Below are positions 7,553-16,430 of a stretch of DNA of 39,042 nucleotides, one piece after another. The DNA comes from Cytobacillus massiliigabonensis (GTDB lineage: Bacteria; Bacillota; Bacilli; Bacillales; Cytobacillaceae): contig NZ_LT904902.1 in the NCBI RefSeq assembly GCF_900199725.1, positions 346,352 to 385,393 on the forward strand, read 5' to 3'. The notes beneath the pieces were generated by a model that searched no databases, was not told the DNA's origin, and saw only the letters and a list, made by a program, of their open reading frames with translations. The translations under genes and the position numbers were made by a program. Each line of letters starts with the position of its first letter. Position 1 is the stretch's first letter.

Positions 7553-9709
7553 ATGCTTTGTCAAAAATGTCAGCAAAACGAAGCTACTATCAAACTTAAA
7601 GTAAATATGAACGGAAATGAAAACAATCTAATTCTTTGCCAAAGCTGCTATCAAGAAGAAAAAACTAAGATTGGAACCTCCTTTGGTTCTAATTTGAGCG
7701 GCTTTTCAAATTTCAATCAAATGCCATTTGAACATTTCTTTCAACATATGATGCCTTCTCACGGTTCAATAGAAAATCAGCGTTCAACGGAAAATAAAAG
7801 GAACAATAATCGCTCCGGAGGATTTATTGATCAATTTGGACGAAACTTAACACAGCTAGCAGGTGCAGGCTTAATTGATTCTGTTATAGGGCGAAATGAA
7901 GAAGTGGGTCGTGTAATTGAAATATTAAATAGACGAAATAAAAATAATCCTGTATTAATTGGGGAACCTGGTGTCGGGAAAACGGCCATTGCAGAAGGAC
8001 TTGCTCTGCTTATTTCAGAAGGAAAAGTGCCAAAAAAACTTTTGAACAAGGAAGTTTTTTTGCTTGATGTCGCTTCCCTTGTTGCAAATACAGGTATTCG
8101 CGGACAATTTGAAGAAAGAATGAAACAATTAATTAGTGAATTACAGGAAAGAAAGAATATTATTCTATTTATTGACGAAATTCATCTATTAGTTGGAGCA
8201 GGCTCTGCTGAAGGATCAATGGATGCCGGAAATATTCTTAAGCCTGCTTTAGCAAGAGGAGAGCTTCAAGTCGTTGGGGCAACTACCTTAAAGGAATATC
8301 GCCAAATTGAGAAGGATCCTGCTCTTGAGCGCCGATTCCAGCCAGTTCACGTACAGGAGCCAACGGAAATTGAAGCCATAAACATCCTTAAAGGTCTTCA
8401 AACTAAATACGAAGATTATCATGAAGTTTCATTTACAGATGAGGCCATTCGTGCATGTGTCCAATTATCCAGCCGCTATATTCAGGATCGGTTCCTTCCT
8501 GATAAAGCAATTGATCTAATGGATGAGGCAGGCTCTAAGCTAAATCTACATTCTGACACTGCACCATCCGATCAAATTGAAAAACGATTAAAGGAAATCA
8601 ATAGACAAAAAGAGATTGTCTTAAAAGAAGAAAAATACGAGGAAGCAGCGAAACTTCGCGAAGAAGAAATAAAGCTCGAGAAAGCCTTAAACAAAAAAGA
8701 GCATTCCTCACGACCAGTTGTTGAAGTCAGACACATTCAGGAAATCATTGAAAAGAAGACTGGAATTCCAGTTGGCAAGCTCATGAAAGACGAGCAAGCG
8801 AAAATGAAAAATCTAGAAGCTAACTTGTCACAAAAGGTAATTGGCCAGCAAGAAGCGGTTCAGAAAGTTACAAAGGCAATCCGCAGAAGCCGTGCTGGTT
8901 TAAAAGCGAAAAATCGTCCGATTGGATCCTTCCTGTTTGTTGGTCCAACAGGTGTCGGGAAAACTGAGCTGACAAAAACACTTGCAGAAGAACTATTTGG
9001 ATCAAAAGATGCCATGATTCGCCTCGATATGAGTGAGTATATGGAAAAGCATAGTGTTTCTAAAATCATTGGTTCACCGCCAGGATATGTTGGACATGAA
9101 GAGGCTGGGCAATTGACAGAAAAGGTTCGCCGTAATCCTTATAGCATTATTCTGCTAGATGAAATTGAAAAGGCGCATCCAGATGTTCAGCACATGTTCT
9201 TGCAAATTCTTGAGGATGGACGATTGACGGATAGCCAAGGACGAACAGTCAGCTTTAAAGATTCTGTCATTATTATGACAAGCAACGCGGGTGTTCAGCA
9301 CAAGGAAATACATGTCGGATTTACGATGAATAATGAAGCAATGAAAGAAGCAAGTATTTTAGACTCTTTAGGAAACTTCTTTAAACCAGAATTCTTAAAC
9401 CGATTTGATAGCATTATCGAGTTTAAATCACTTGAAAAGGAACATTTACTAGAGATTGTCGAACTGATGCTTAAAGAACTTCAAGGATCATTGGATGAAC
9501 AAAATATTCAGCTTTCGGTTTCAGACAATGTGAAGGAAAAACTAGCTGAGCTTGGATATCACCCTGCCTTTGGGGCTCGTCCATTAAGAAGAGTCCTTCA
9601 AGATCAATTAGAGGATAAATTAGCTGATTATATTATCGATCATCATGGTGAACAACCGCTTCAAGCCATTCTTCAGAATGATGAAATAAAAATTCAGTTA
9701 CTGCCATAA
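7553..9709 (+). CDS. clpE: ATP-dependent Clp protease ATP-binding subunit ClpE
   Basis: 718 residues, close to the ~700 of B. subtilis ClpE. The N-terminal zinc finger that defines ClpE is present as two CxxC pairs (CQKC at residues 3-6, CQSC at 29-32). The first AAA+ module has Walker A GEPGVGKT (~137) and Walker [15 protein letters not shown] segment ([17 protein letters not shown], ~360) follows. The second module has [10 protein letters not shown] (~463), [12 protein letters not shown] and the C-terminal [16 protein letters not shown]. ClpE unfolds damaged proteins for ClpP during heat or misfolding stress. Control by CtsR is shown by the operators in its promoter. ATAGGAGG lies about ten bases before the ATG, and a strong terminator follows. 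Confidence 0.97.
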   Translation: MLCQKCQQNEATIKLKVNMNGNENNLILCQSCYQEEKTKIGTSFGSNLSGFSNFNQMPFEHFFQHMMPSHGSIENQRSTENKRNNNRSGGFIDQFGRNLTQLAGAGLIDSVIGRNEEVGRVIEILNRRNKNNPVLIGEPGVGKTAIAEGLALLISEGKVPKKLLNKEVFLLDVASLVANTGIRGQFEERMKQLISELQERKNIILFIDEIHLLVGAGSAEGSMDAGNILKPALARGELQVVGATTLKEYRQIEKDPALERRFQPVHVQEPTEIEAINILKGLQTKYEDYHEVSFTDEAIRACVQLSSRYIQDRFLPDKAIDLMDEAGSKLNLHSDTAPSDQIEKRLKEINRQKEIVLKEEKYEEAAKLREEEIKLEKALNKKEHSSRPVVEVRHIQEIIEKKTGIPVGKLMKDEQAKMKNLEANLSQKVIGQQEAVQKVTKAIRRSRAGLKAKNRPIGSFLFVGPTGVGKTELTKTLAEELFGSKDAMIRLDMSEYMEKHSVSKIIGSPPGYVGHEEAGQLTEKVRRNPYSIILLDEIEKAHPDVQHMFLQILEDGRLTDSQGRTVSFKDSVIIMTSNAGVQHKEIHVGFTMNNEAMKEASILDSLGNFFKPEFLNRFDSIIEFKSLEKEHLLEIVELMLKELQGSLDEQNIQLSVSDNVKEKLAELGYHPAFGARPLRRVLQDQLEDKLADYIIDHHGEQPLQAILQNDEIKIQLLP

Positions 9710-9724
9710 GCATATATATAAGTA

Positions 9725-9758
9725 AGAAGGTCTGGGATTACTCCCAGACCTTCTTTTT
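9725..9758. terminator. Strong bidirectional Rho-independent terminator
   Basis: AGAAGGTCTGGGA pairs with TCCCAGACCTTCT over 13 bp with a four-base loop, followed by six T on the plus strand. It separates convergent clpE and the M3 peptidase. Confidence 0.9.
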
Positions 9759-11452
9759 TATAATTCTTTATCATCTACCGAGTTTAACCAGCCTTCAATA
9801 ACCCCAACAACTGACTCAACACAGCCCTCTTCAAATGGAGAAATTAAGTTTGCTTCTTTTACAAGGCCTGTAAAAGCTTTGCTGCCGCCTAAACTGCAAA
9901 GGTGAACATAATCTTTCCACGCCTCTTCCTGATTATCTCTTGAACGCTTCCAAAATTGGAAGGCACAAATTTGGGCGAGCGTGTAATCAATATAATAAAA
10001 AGGTGAATTATAAATATGTGCTTGTCGCTGCCAGAAGCCGCCATTTTCCAAATATTCATTGCCATCATAATCTTTATGAGGCATGTATTTCTTCTCAATT
10101 TCACGCCATGCAGCCTTTCTTTCAGATGGTGTAGCCGTATGATTTTCATATACCCAATGCTGGAATTCATCCACAGCTACCCCGTATGGAAGAAATAGCA
10201 ATGCACTGCTTAAATGAGAAAATTTATACTTCTCTGTATCTTCTTTAAAGAACTTTTCCATCCATGGCCATGTAAAGAATTCCATGCTCATTGAATGAAT
10301 TTCACATGCTTCGTACGTTGGCCAATTATATTCAGGGATTTCGTAATGACGGCTGGAATAGACCTGGAAGGCATGTCCTGCTTCATGAGTAAGAACATCA
10401 ATGTCTCCAGAAGTCCCATTAAAGTTAGAGAAAATAAATGGTGCTTTGTAATTTTCAATATACGTACAATAGCCCCCGCCAGCTTTCCCCTTTTTCGCAA
10501 CAAGATCCATTAATTGTTCTTCTCTCATATAGGAGAAAAATTCACCAGTTTCTTTAGAAAGCTCATCATACATGGTTTGCCCATTTTCAACAATCCACTC
10601 CGGGCTCCCTTTTGGAACAGCATTCCCAGTTTTAAAGTTAAAGGCTTCATCATAATATTTCAGCTTGTCTAAACCGATACGCTCTCTTTGACGTTCTTTA
10701 AGAGCTGACGCCATTGGCACAATAAATTCTTTCACTTGATCGCGGAACTTCGCAACCATGGAAGCATCATAATCCGTGCGCATCATACGCAAGTAAGCCA
10801 GCTCAACAAAATTATCATACCCAAGCTTTTGTGCAATATCCGTACGGACTTTTACTAGCTCATCATAAATTCGGTCAAGCTCATTCTCATTTTCAGCTAA
10901 AAACCCGAAGCGAGCCTCATTGGCTCTCTTTCTTACATCACGGTCAGTAGATTCTGCAAATGGCTCCATTTGGGCAAGCGTACGTTCTTCCCCTTCAAAA
11001 TCAATTTTTGCTGAGGCAATTAATTTCGTATAGTCAGAGGAAAGTTTATTTTCCTTTTGAAGGAGAGGCACAATCTCTGGTGAGAAAGCCTTTAATTGTG
11101 CTTCAGCTAATGCAAATAATTGAGTTCCCCACTTCTCCTCTAACTCCGAGCGAAATTTAGACTTAATCAGTTCTTCAGCATACTTAGTAACAAACCCTTC
11201 AATTACAGGCTGTATTTCATCCATATAATCCTGTTCTGCTTTATAAAATTCATCATTCGTATCAATTGAATGGCGAATATAACAAAGATTGAACATTGTC
11301 CCAACGTCATTCCTAATATCGTTGATTTCCTTCATCACTTGATTTTGTTCATCTGCTGATGCCGCTTCAGAAAATTTCTTAATCGCTGCTTCAAATTGAC
11401 TGCTGATCTCATCCATATTTGGACGACTATATGTATAATTGATAAAACTCAT
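9758..11452 (-). CDS. M3 family oligoendopeptidase (PepF / Pz-peptidase-like)
   Basis: 564 residues, the length of Pz-peptidase-type M3 enzymes rather than the ~600 of PepF. The zinc site is explicit: LTHEAGHAFQVY near residue 355 (HExxH), with the third ligand expected in the YEACEIHSMSMEF stretch about 25 residues later. The N-terminal half is a long helical region, as in the family. It is a cytoplasmic enzyme that cuts peptides of about 5-20 residues, as in peptide recycling. It stands alone, with terminators on both sides. The ATG at 11452 follows a GGGGGCATTAGA stretch, a weak but usable site. Confidence 0.92.
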   Translation of the reverse strand: MSFINYTYSRPNMDEISSQFEAAIKKFSEAASADEQNQVMKEINDIRNDVGTMFNLCYIRHSIDTNDEFYKAEQDYMDEIQPVIEGFVTKYAEELIKSKFRSELEEKWGTQLFALAEAQLKAFSPEIVPLLQKENKLSSDYTKLIASAKIDFEGEERTLAQMEPFAESTDRDVRKRANEARFGFLAENENELDRIYDELVKVRTDIAQKLGYDNFVELAYLRMMRTDYDASMVAKFRDQVKEFIVPMASALKERQRERIGLDKLKYYDEAFNFKTGNAVPKGSPEWIVENGQTMYDELSKETGEFFSYMREEQLMDLVAKKGKAGGGYCTYIENYKAPFIFSNFNGTSGDIDVLTHEAGHAFQVYSSRHYEIPEYNWPTYEACEIHSMSMEFFTWPWMEKFFKEDTEKYKFSHLSSALLFLPYGVAVDEFQHWVYENHTATPSERKAAWREIEKKYMPHKDYDGNEYLENGGFWQRQAHIYNSPFYYIDYTLAQICAFQFWKRSRDNQEEAWKDYVHLCSLGGSKAFTGLVKEANLISPFEEGCVESVVGVIEGWLNSVDDKEL

Positions 11453-11550
11453 TCTAATGCCCCCTTATTTACACGAATTAAGAATCCACTTAAAGCATTT
11501 CGACAGCCGTTAATATTTTCCTGCTAATAAGCTGATAAATTATCAAAATT

Positions 11551-11580
11551 AAAAACACGGCTATCATTGAGCCGTGTTTC
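11551..11580 (-). terminator. Rho-independent terminator after mhqR
   Basis: AAACACGGCT and AGCCGTGTTT form a 10-bp stem with an eight-base loop and a T run on the minus strand, just after the MarR gene stop. Confidence 0.85.
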
Positions 11581-11590
11581 ACACTAATAA

Positions 11591-12034
11591 TTATTCAAAG
11601 CTTGACTGAGATAATCCCAGCTTTTTTAGAATGGTAATTGCTGATTCCTTCTCATTCTTCGAAAGCTCAGACATAAGCGTATCAATCTGCTTAGCATGAT
11701 CCGGAAATACATCCTCAATAAAAGACTTGCCCTTCTCTGTAATTTGGGCATAGGTGACGCGTCTATCTTTTGGACAGGCCACTCTTTTTAACAAACCCTT
11801 TTGTTCAAGCTTATCAACTACGTACGTAATGCTTCCGCTTGCTAACAAAATTTTACCGCCAATTTGCTGGAGGGGCTGATCTCCCTTATGGTAAAGAAGC
11901 TCCATAACTGCAAATTCAGTTGGATTCAATCCATATGTTTGAATAAGCTTGTTAACATTTTCATTTACTGCACGATAGGCACGTGACAGCACAATAAATA
12001 ATTTTAATGACTGGTTGACTTGTTCAGAACTCAT
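11591..12034 (-). CDS. mhqR: MarR family regulator, MhqR (YkvE)-like
   Basis: 147 residues from the ATG at 12034; an upstream in-frame start at 12070 would add a run of isoleucines with no site. The winged helix is clear: NPTEFAVMELLYHKG (helix 2), LASGSITYVVDKLEQKGLL (recognition helix) and CPKDRRVTYAQITEKG (wing). It resembles B. subtilis MhqR, the repressor of quinone/azo detoxification genes, and it sits divergent to a kinD homologue just as ykvE sits beside ykvD in B. subtilis. An MhqR-type operator lies 42 bases upstream of the ATG, suggesting autoregulation. The target dioxygenases and azoreductases are not in this window. Confidence 0.82.
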   Translation of the reverse strand: MSSEQVNQSLKLFIVLSRAYRAVNENVNKLIQTYGLNPTEFAVMELLYHKGDQPLQQIGGKILLASGSITYVVDKLEQKGLLKRVACPKDRRVTYAQITEKGKSFIEDVFPDHAKQIDTLMSELSKNEKESAITILKKLGLSQSSFE

Positions 12035-12075
12035 CTTTATCCAAATCCTTTTTATTATAATAATGATCAATTAAA

Positions 12076-12093
12076 TTATCTTGAATTCTAAAT
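12076..12093. promoter_or_regulatory. Putative MhqR operator
   Basis: TATCTTGAATTCTAAATA is an imperfect palindrome matching the known MhqR box (TATCTCGAATTCGAGATA) at 15 of 18 positions. It is located in the mhqR-kinD intergenic region just upstream of mhqR. The consensus is from memory. Confidence 0.6.
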
Positions 12094-12242
12094 AAATTAT
12101 AAGAAAACAAGGAGCACATGTCAATTTATTATCCTTTTTTTAAAAGTCACTGTTTTTTTTCAATATATTGATAAAATAAAACGAAAAATTCTTATTAATG
12201 ATATACTATACTGGTAGTAAACTTACAATATGAGGTCATTAC

Positions 12243-13748
12243 ATGAAAAGACATAATCATAATTTCTTTTTATACATTATCATTGTTATCGTTCCAATCC
12301 TTATCAGTCTATTATATTACTTTAATGAAGCAATTGATAAAGATAACCATGAACGGAAAGAGCAAGCACGCTGGGTTGCATCCATTCATCAAAAAAGCTG
12401 GGATCAATTTATTTCAGAAACCGTTACATCTTTAGATATTCTCGCTTTAACTGCAGAAACTGTTGCAAAAACGCCCGAAAAACTCCAACCGCTTCTGCTC
12501 AAAACACATTGGAAGGACTCACGATATGGAGGGATCTATTTACTTGATCCGAAAGGTACAGTTATTACTGGCTCAAATCCCTTTTTACAAAATGCGAATT
12601 TATCTGAAAATGAATACATCAAGGAAATTAATCGCACAAAGGATCTCATAATCTCTGATCATCAGGAAACGCTAATAAACGGTCAAAAAGTTATTGGGAT
12701 CGGGAAACCGGTTTTAGACAGAAGCGGCCAAGTAGTGTCCATTTTGATTGCACACTTGAGAATAGATTATGTACAAAATATAATGAGGGTCCTAACTCCT
12801 GACACAAAGCTTTCAGTAACAAATCCAAATGGGACCGTGATCATGGATATTAATATGAATGGATCTGGTGAACTATCCAACGATCGCTCGATTTCAATCC
12901 CAATAGATAGAGTCCCTTGGAATATTAAAGTTGAAATTCCTCAACGAAACATGAATGAACTAATAAAAAATGCAATTTTGGTCATTATTCAAATCATTAT
13001 TGGGTTTCATATTCTATTTCTTTTTATCAAATATTTAATGCTTAAAAGGCAAACAGCAAAAGAGAAAAAAGAAAATGAACTTCAAAAGCTTGAACTTGTT
13101 GGAACATTAGCAGCAAGTACAGCACATGAAATCCGAAATCCGCTTACAGGAATTAAAGGGCTTGTTCAACTTTTAAGTGAAAAATATACCAATGAGCAAG
13201 ACCAATACTACTTCTCTGTTATTAATGATGAAATTAACCGTATTAATGAAATTGTTAGTGAATTCCTTATTTTAGGAAAGCCTACTGCACAAAAAACTGA
13301 AATTATGGATCTGCGAAAAATCATTTTAGGTATAGAACCTTTAATCATTTCTGAAGCAAATTTAAACAATATTAAATACCAATCAATTATTCCAGATATG
13401 CCGCTCCTTATTGATTGCACAAAAGATCAATTGAAGCAGGTGTTGCTAAACATAACAAAGAATGCTTTTGAATCGATGGGGGCTGGGGGACTGTTAACGA
13501 TCAAGCTGATCGAGCTACCGAATAAGTGCCATATTAAAATAACCGACACTGGTATGGGGATTCCTGATGAAGCGCTTGAAAAAATCTTTCAGCCATTCTA
13601 CACTTCCAAGGAGTTTGGAACTGGGCTTGGACTAGTCGTTTGCAAAAGAATTATCCAGTCATTTGGAGGAGAAATCCACCTGACAAGCAAAGTAAATAAG
13701 GGAACTCATGTTGATATCTTTTTACCACTCCAAAAACAGGATTTATAA
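12243..13748 (+). CDS. kinD: Membrane sensor histidine kinase, KinD-like
   Basis: 501 residues, close to the ~506 of B. subtilis KinD. A membrane helix at about 8-26, an extracellular dCache-like sensor (about 35-235, with YGGIYLLDPKGTVITGSNP) and a second helix at about 245-268 precede the kinase. HisKA contains TAHEIRNPLTGIKG with the phosphorylated His near 295. HATPase_c shows the N box LNITKNAFESM, G1 DTGMGIPDEALEKIFQPF and G2 GTGLGLVVCK. The segment QKLELVGTLAASTAHEIRN is almost the same as in KinD. KinD feeds phosphate to the Spo0F-Spo0B-Spo0A relay controlling sporulation and matrix genes. No response regulator is adjacent, as expected for an orphan relay kinase. The neighbouring mhqR supports orthology. 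Confidence 0.88.
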   Translation: MKRHNHNFFLYIIIVIVPILISLLYYFNEAIDKDNHERKEQARWVASIHQKSWDQFISETVTSLDILALTAETVAKTPEKLQPLLLKTHWKDSRYGGIYLLDPKGTVITGSNPFLQNANLSENEYIKEINRTKDLIISDHQETLINGQKVIGIGKPVLDRSGQVVSILIAHLRIDYVQNIMRVLTPDTKLSVTNPNGTVIMDINMNGSGELSNDRSISIPIDRVPWNIKVEIPQRNMNELIKNAILVIIQIIIGFHILFLFIKYLMLKRQTAKEKKENELQKLELVGTLAASTAHEIRNPLTGIKGLVQLLSEKYTNEQDQYYFSVINDEINRINEIVSEFLILGKPTAQKTEIMDLRKIILGIEPLIISEANLNNIKYQSIIPDMPLLIDCTKDQLKQVLLNITKNAFESMGAGGLLTIKLIELPNKCHIKITDTGMGIPDEALEKIFQPFYTSKEFGTGLGLVVCKRIIQSFGGEIHLTSKVNKGTHVDIFLPLQKQDL

Positions 13749-13750
13749 TA

Positions 13751-13783
13751 GAAGAAGAGCCAAGCTTATTGGCTCTTCTTCTA
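13751..13783 (+). terminator. Rho-independent terminator after kinD
   Basis: AGAAGAGCCAA and TTGGCTCTTCT form an 11-bp stem with a five-base loop, directly after the kinD stop. Confidence 0.85.
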
Positions 13784-13839
13784 TTATTAAATTTATAAGC
13801 AGTTATTCTGCATTTGATGATTTAGTATTCAAAATTATA

Positions 13840-13868
13840 TTGAAAACAATAGAAATCTTGTATTATAT
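13840..13868 (+). promoter_or_regulatory. Probable sigma-A promoter of the MFS gene
   Basis: TTGAAA at 13840-13845, a 17-base spacer and TTATAT at 13863-13868, about 43 bases before the start codon. Confidence 0.55.
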
Positions 13869-13910
13869 ATATTTAGAGACCCAAAATTTTTCAAAAAGGA
13901 GTCCTGAAAT

Positions 13911-15143
13911 ATGAGTAACACAGCAGCCATTGCCCGGACTATGGCACAAAATCATGAAACATCATACAAAATATTATTTATCATTGGTGTTTGTCATCTT
14001 TTAAATGATTCTATTCAGGCAATTATTCCTGCCATGTTTCCAATATTGGAAAAGTCAATGGGGCTATCCTTTACTCAGCTTGGAATGATCGCATTTGCGC
14101 TAAATATGGTCTCTTCCCTTCTACAGCCGATCATTGGAATGATGACAGATAAGAAACCTATGCCATTTGCATTGCCGATTGGTTTAACCTTTACAATGTT
14201 TGGTGTATTGGGCCTTGCGCTTTCACCAAGTTTTGAATGGATTGTTGTCTCCGTACTTTTCATTGGTCTTGGTTCTGCTATTTTCCATCCTGAAGGTTCA
14301 AGAGTTGCCTATTTAGCAGCCGGTTCACGCAGAGGCTTGGCACAATCCATATACCAAGTGGGCGGAAACAGCGGGCAAGCAATGGCTCCACTAATTACTG
14401 CATTAATACTCGTTCCTTTAGGGCAAATTGGTGCAGCCTGGTTCACAGCTGTTGCTGCTGCCGCAGTTGGTCTGCTTCTATATATTGCTTTTTGGTATGC
14501 AAAAAGTCTAGAGTCTCAAAATGTACTGCAAAAAAAGACAAGCAAAAAAGAAAGTACAAGTAAAAAAGGGATTTCAAATGCAGTATGGTTTGCATTAATA
14601 TTAATCCTCTTCTTAATCTTTGCACGTTCTTGGTATATATCTGGGATGACAAATTATTATGCCTTTTACACAATTGAGACGTATTCATTTTCAATCAAAC
14701 AATCTCAGATTTTTCTCTTTACTTTTCTCGTCGCAGGTGCACTGGGGACTTTTTTTGGCGGTCCATTGGCTGACCGCTTTGGAAAGAAGGTTATCATTTT
14801 CCTATCAATGATCATTTCAGCTCCGTTAACGATTCTAATTCCATTTGTTCCACCAATCGCTGCGTTTTGTCTTCTTTTACTAACAGGCTTTATATTAATG
14901 TCAAGCTTTTCAGTCACGGTTGTATATGCTCAGGAGCTTGTTCCAGGAAAGATCGGTACAATGGCAGGCTTAACGGTTGGACTTGCATTTGGAATGGGAG
15001 CAATCGGATCTATTGTCATAGGATATTTAGCTGATATTATCGGTATTTCAAACACAATGATTTTGACTGGTTTCTTGCCATTATTAGGATTGCTTACCCT
15101 TCTTCTTCCATCTGATCAAAAGGTAAATGAATGGAATTCTTAA
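13911..15143 (+). CDS. MFS exporter, fosmidomycin-resistance (Fsr) family
   Basis: 410 residues with about 12 membrane helices and a basic cytoplasmic loop at about 200-220 (QKKTSKKESTSKKG). Family features are HLLNDSIQAIIPAMFPIL in helix 1, the MFS loop 2-3 region (MMTDKKPMPFALPIG) and IFHPEGSRVAY, all typical of Fsr/YfnC-type proteins. The ATG at 13911 has AAAAAGGAG nine bases before it. Fsr exports fosmidomycin in E. coli, but Bacillus relatives have no proven substrate. A terminator separates it from kinD, so it is probably transcribed alone. Confidence 0.87.
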   Translation: MSNTAAIARTMAQNHETSYKILFIIGVCHLLNDSIQAIIPAMFPILEKSMGLSFTQLGMIAFALNMVSSLLQPIIGMMTDKKPMPFALPIGLTFTMFGVLGLALSPSFEWIVVSVLFIGLGSAIFHPEGSRVAYLAAGSRRGLAQSIYQVGGNSGQAMAPLITALILVPLGQIGAAWFTAVAAAAVGLLLYIAFWYAKSLESQNVLQKKTSKKESTSKKGISNAVWFALILILFLIFARSWYISGMTNYYAFYTIETYSFSIKQSQIFLFTFLVAGALGTFFGGPLADRFGKKVIIFLSMIISAPLTILIPFVPPIAAFCLLLLTGFILMSSFSVTVVYAQELVPGKIGTMAGLTVGLAFGMGAIGSIVIGYLADIIGISNTMILTGFLPLLGLLTLLLPSDQKVNEWNS

Positions 15144-15144
15144 G

Positions 15145-15283
15145 AAAAGCGGAAACGCCTTGATCAGCGCCGTATGGACTGACCCCTACGAGATAAAGGA
15201 AACACGAAAAGAGATAGCCATTCGTTGTTGACTTATCTCAGGGGAGGGAAGTCCGATAGGCGCTAGGCGTGCAGCTAGACAGC
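15145..15283. repeat. Structured intergenic repeat-like element (~139 bp)
   Basis: This GC-richer block begins AAAAGCGGAAACGCC and ends GGCGCTAGGCGTGCAGC then TAGACAG. It folds into one long imperfect hairpin: GCGCC/GGCGC, GGACT/AGTCC, CCCC/GGGG and GAGATAA/TTATCTC pair in nested order, with an outer ACGCC/GGCGT pair. The end motifs resemble dispersed intergenic repeats I recall from Bacillaceae genomes, but only one copy is in this window. It may act as a terminator or mobile palindromic unit after the MFS gene. Confidence 0.6.
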
Positions 15284-15432
15284 CTTCAAATTTGAAAATG
15301 ATAAACCTCCTTCATTTTTATTATCCTAAATTAATTTTTCGAAAAATTTTAACATATTAATCGAAATATTGACGCTAATTAACATATAATAAAGTAAGTT
15401 AAATCCATTTTTTAAATGAAGGGGGGAAGAAA

Positions 15433-15777
15433 ATGAATGTGGCTAACTATAGGGATTTTTACCAAAAAGCTTTAATTCCAATTGGATTAAATGACCTTTA
15501 TCATTTTAAAGAAATCTCAGGAAATAACCATTTAATACCTACTCATTGGCTTATTGCTCTTGAAGGGCAGCTAAAAGATATAGAAAATGAATTTTACACC
15601 TGGATTGTTTCAATCTATCCATCCGATTCTAATGGAAGCTTTTCATGGAATGCCTCATGCTATACATCCTCCATTTACCATTGTATTCATCAAGCTTATG
15701 AACATGCAAATGAATTGGAACGTACCGGAAAGAACGGTCAGTTATTTACTTCAAAAAATAAAGAAGATGTAAGTTAA
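15433..15777 (+). CDS. Hypothetical protein
   Basis: 114 residues from ATG 15433 with GAAGGGGGGAAG seven bases upstream. It is soluble and aromatic-rich, for example NVANYRDFYQKALIPIG and HWLIALEGQLKDIENEFYTW. No motif, signal peptide or membrane segment is seen, and I do not recognise the family. The very strong ribosome binding site and normal codon use argue that it is real. No partner gene overlaps it. Confidence 0.7.
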   Translation: MNVANYRDFYQKALIPIGLNDLYHFKEISGNNHLIPTHWLIALEGQLKDIENEFYTWIVSIYPSDSNGSFSWNASCYTSSIYHCIHQAYEHANELERTGKNGQLFTSKNKEDVS

Positions 15778-15950
15778 AACCCTTCCCTTTCTACTTAAGC
15801 TTTCCTCTTTTTAGCTATTTTTGTGAAATAACATACATATAGAATGTACTTTTCTTACATTATCCCTCATAAAAAATGAGCAATAACCAAAAAGCAATGG
15901 AACTTTTCCATTTTCTAATCCGTACGACTAGATAAGGAGGGAATTGCTTT

Positions 15951-16091
15951 ATGAAGTTTAGAGGTCGAAAGAAGTCAGCAAAAAAGAAAATGAAAAAATT
16001 AGATATCATTGACATTGGCATAGATATAGCGGAACCTCTTTATTTTTTAGTCAGATTTATCGTAAGATCGATAGTTAAAATGATAAATTAA
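15951..16091 (+). CDS. Small basic protein with one hydrophobic segment
   Basis: 46 residues. The first 16 are strongly basic (MKFRGRKKSAKKKMKK). Then follow LDIIDIGIDIAEPLYF and a hydrophobic C-terminal stretch (VRFIVRSIVKMIN). AAGGAGGG lies seven bases before the ATG, and a good terminator starts at the stop codon, so it forms a complete minimal transcription unit. The lysine-rich head and amphipathic/hydrophobic tail suggest membrane-surface or nucleic-acid association. I do not recognise it. Confidence 0.65.
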   Translation: MKFRGRKKSAKKKMKKLDIIDIGIDIAEPLYFLVRFIVRSIVKMIN

Positions 16092-16126
16092 AGGAGCATC
16101 CACACCAATGTGAATGCTCCTTTAAT
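16089..16126. terminator. Bidirectional Rho-independent terminator
   Basis: TAAAGGAGCAT/ATGCTCCTTTA with an inner CACA/TGTG pair form a 15-bp interrupted stem between the convergent small gene and fixX. Confidence 0.8.
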
Positions 16127-16145
16127 TTATCTGATTTCCTTGTTT

Positions 16146-16430
16146 TTATGCTAGCCTAAAAACTATTCCATGTCCGCCCTTTGGATATTCCCATTTTATA
16201 TTTTGATATGGACAGCCAATCCTGCAGCTTCCGCATTCATGACAGCCTTCATAGCCAACCTGCATTCTTAATCCTTCCCACTTATACACTTCAGCAGGAC
16301 AGAAGATCGTGCAAAGCTTATCAGGACATTGCGTCATGCACACGTCATGATCCAATACGGTTAAATGTGATTTCTTATCTGCCTTAAAACGAATTAAATA
16401 CTGTTTTTCCTCAATCGTTTTTGTCGACAT
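16146..16430 (-). CDS. fixX: FixX ferredoxin-like protein
   Basis: 94 residues from the ATG at 16430, which shares a base with the fixC stop codon (TAATG); AAGGCGGTG precedes it. Two cysteine clusters are visible: CMTQCPDKLCTIFCP (about residues 31-45) and CHECGSCRIGCPYQN (about 65-79), followed by the conserved IKWEYPKGGHG end. In the family the second group binds a 4Fe-4S cluster and the first is only partly ligating. FixX passes electrons from the FixAB flavoprotein to FixC. It is the last gene of fixABCX. Confidence 0.93.
   Translation of the reverse strand: MSTKTIEEKQYLIRFKADKKSHLTVLDHDVCMTQCPDKLCTIFCPAEVYKWEGLRMQVGYEGCHECGSCRIGCPYQNIKWEYPKGGHGIVFRLA

Noticed and set aside
11498..11505. 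Spo0A-box-like TGTCGAAA upstream of the M3 peptidase
   Set aside because: Several seven-base matches are expected by chance in 39 kb and there is no functional link to sporulation.
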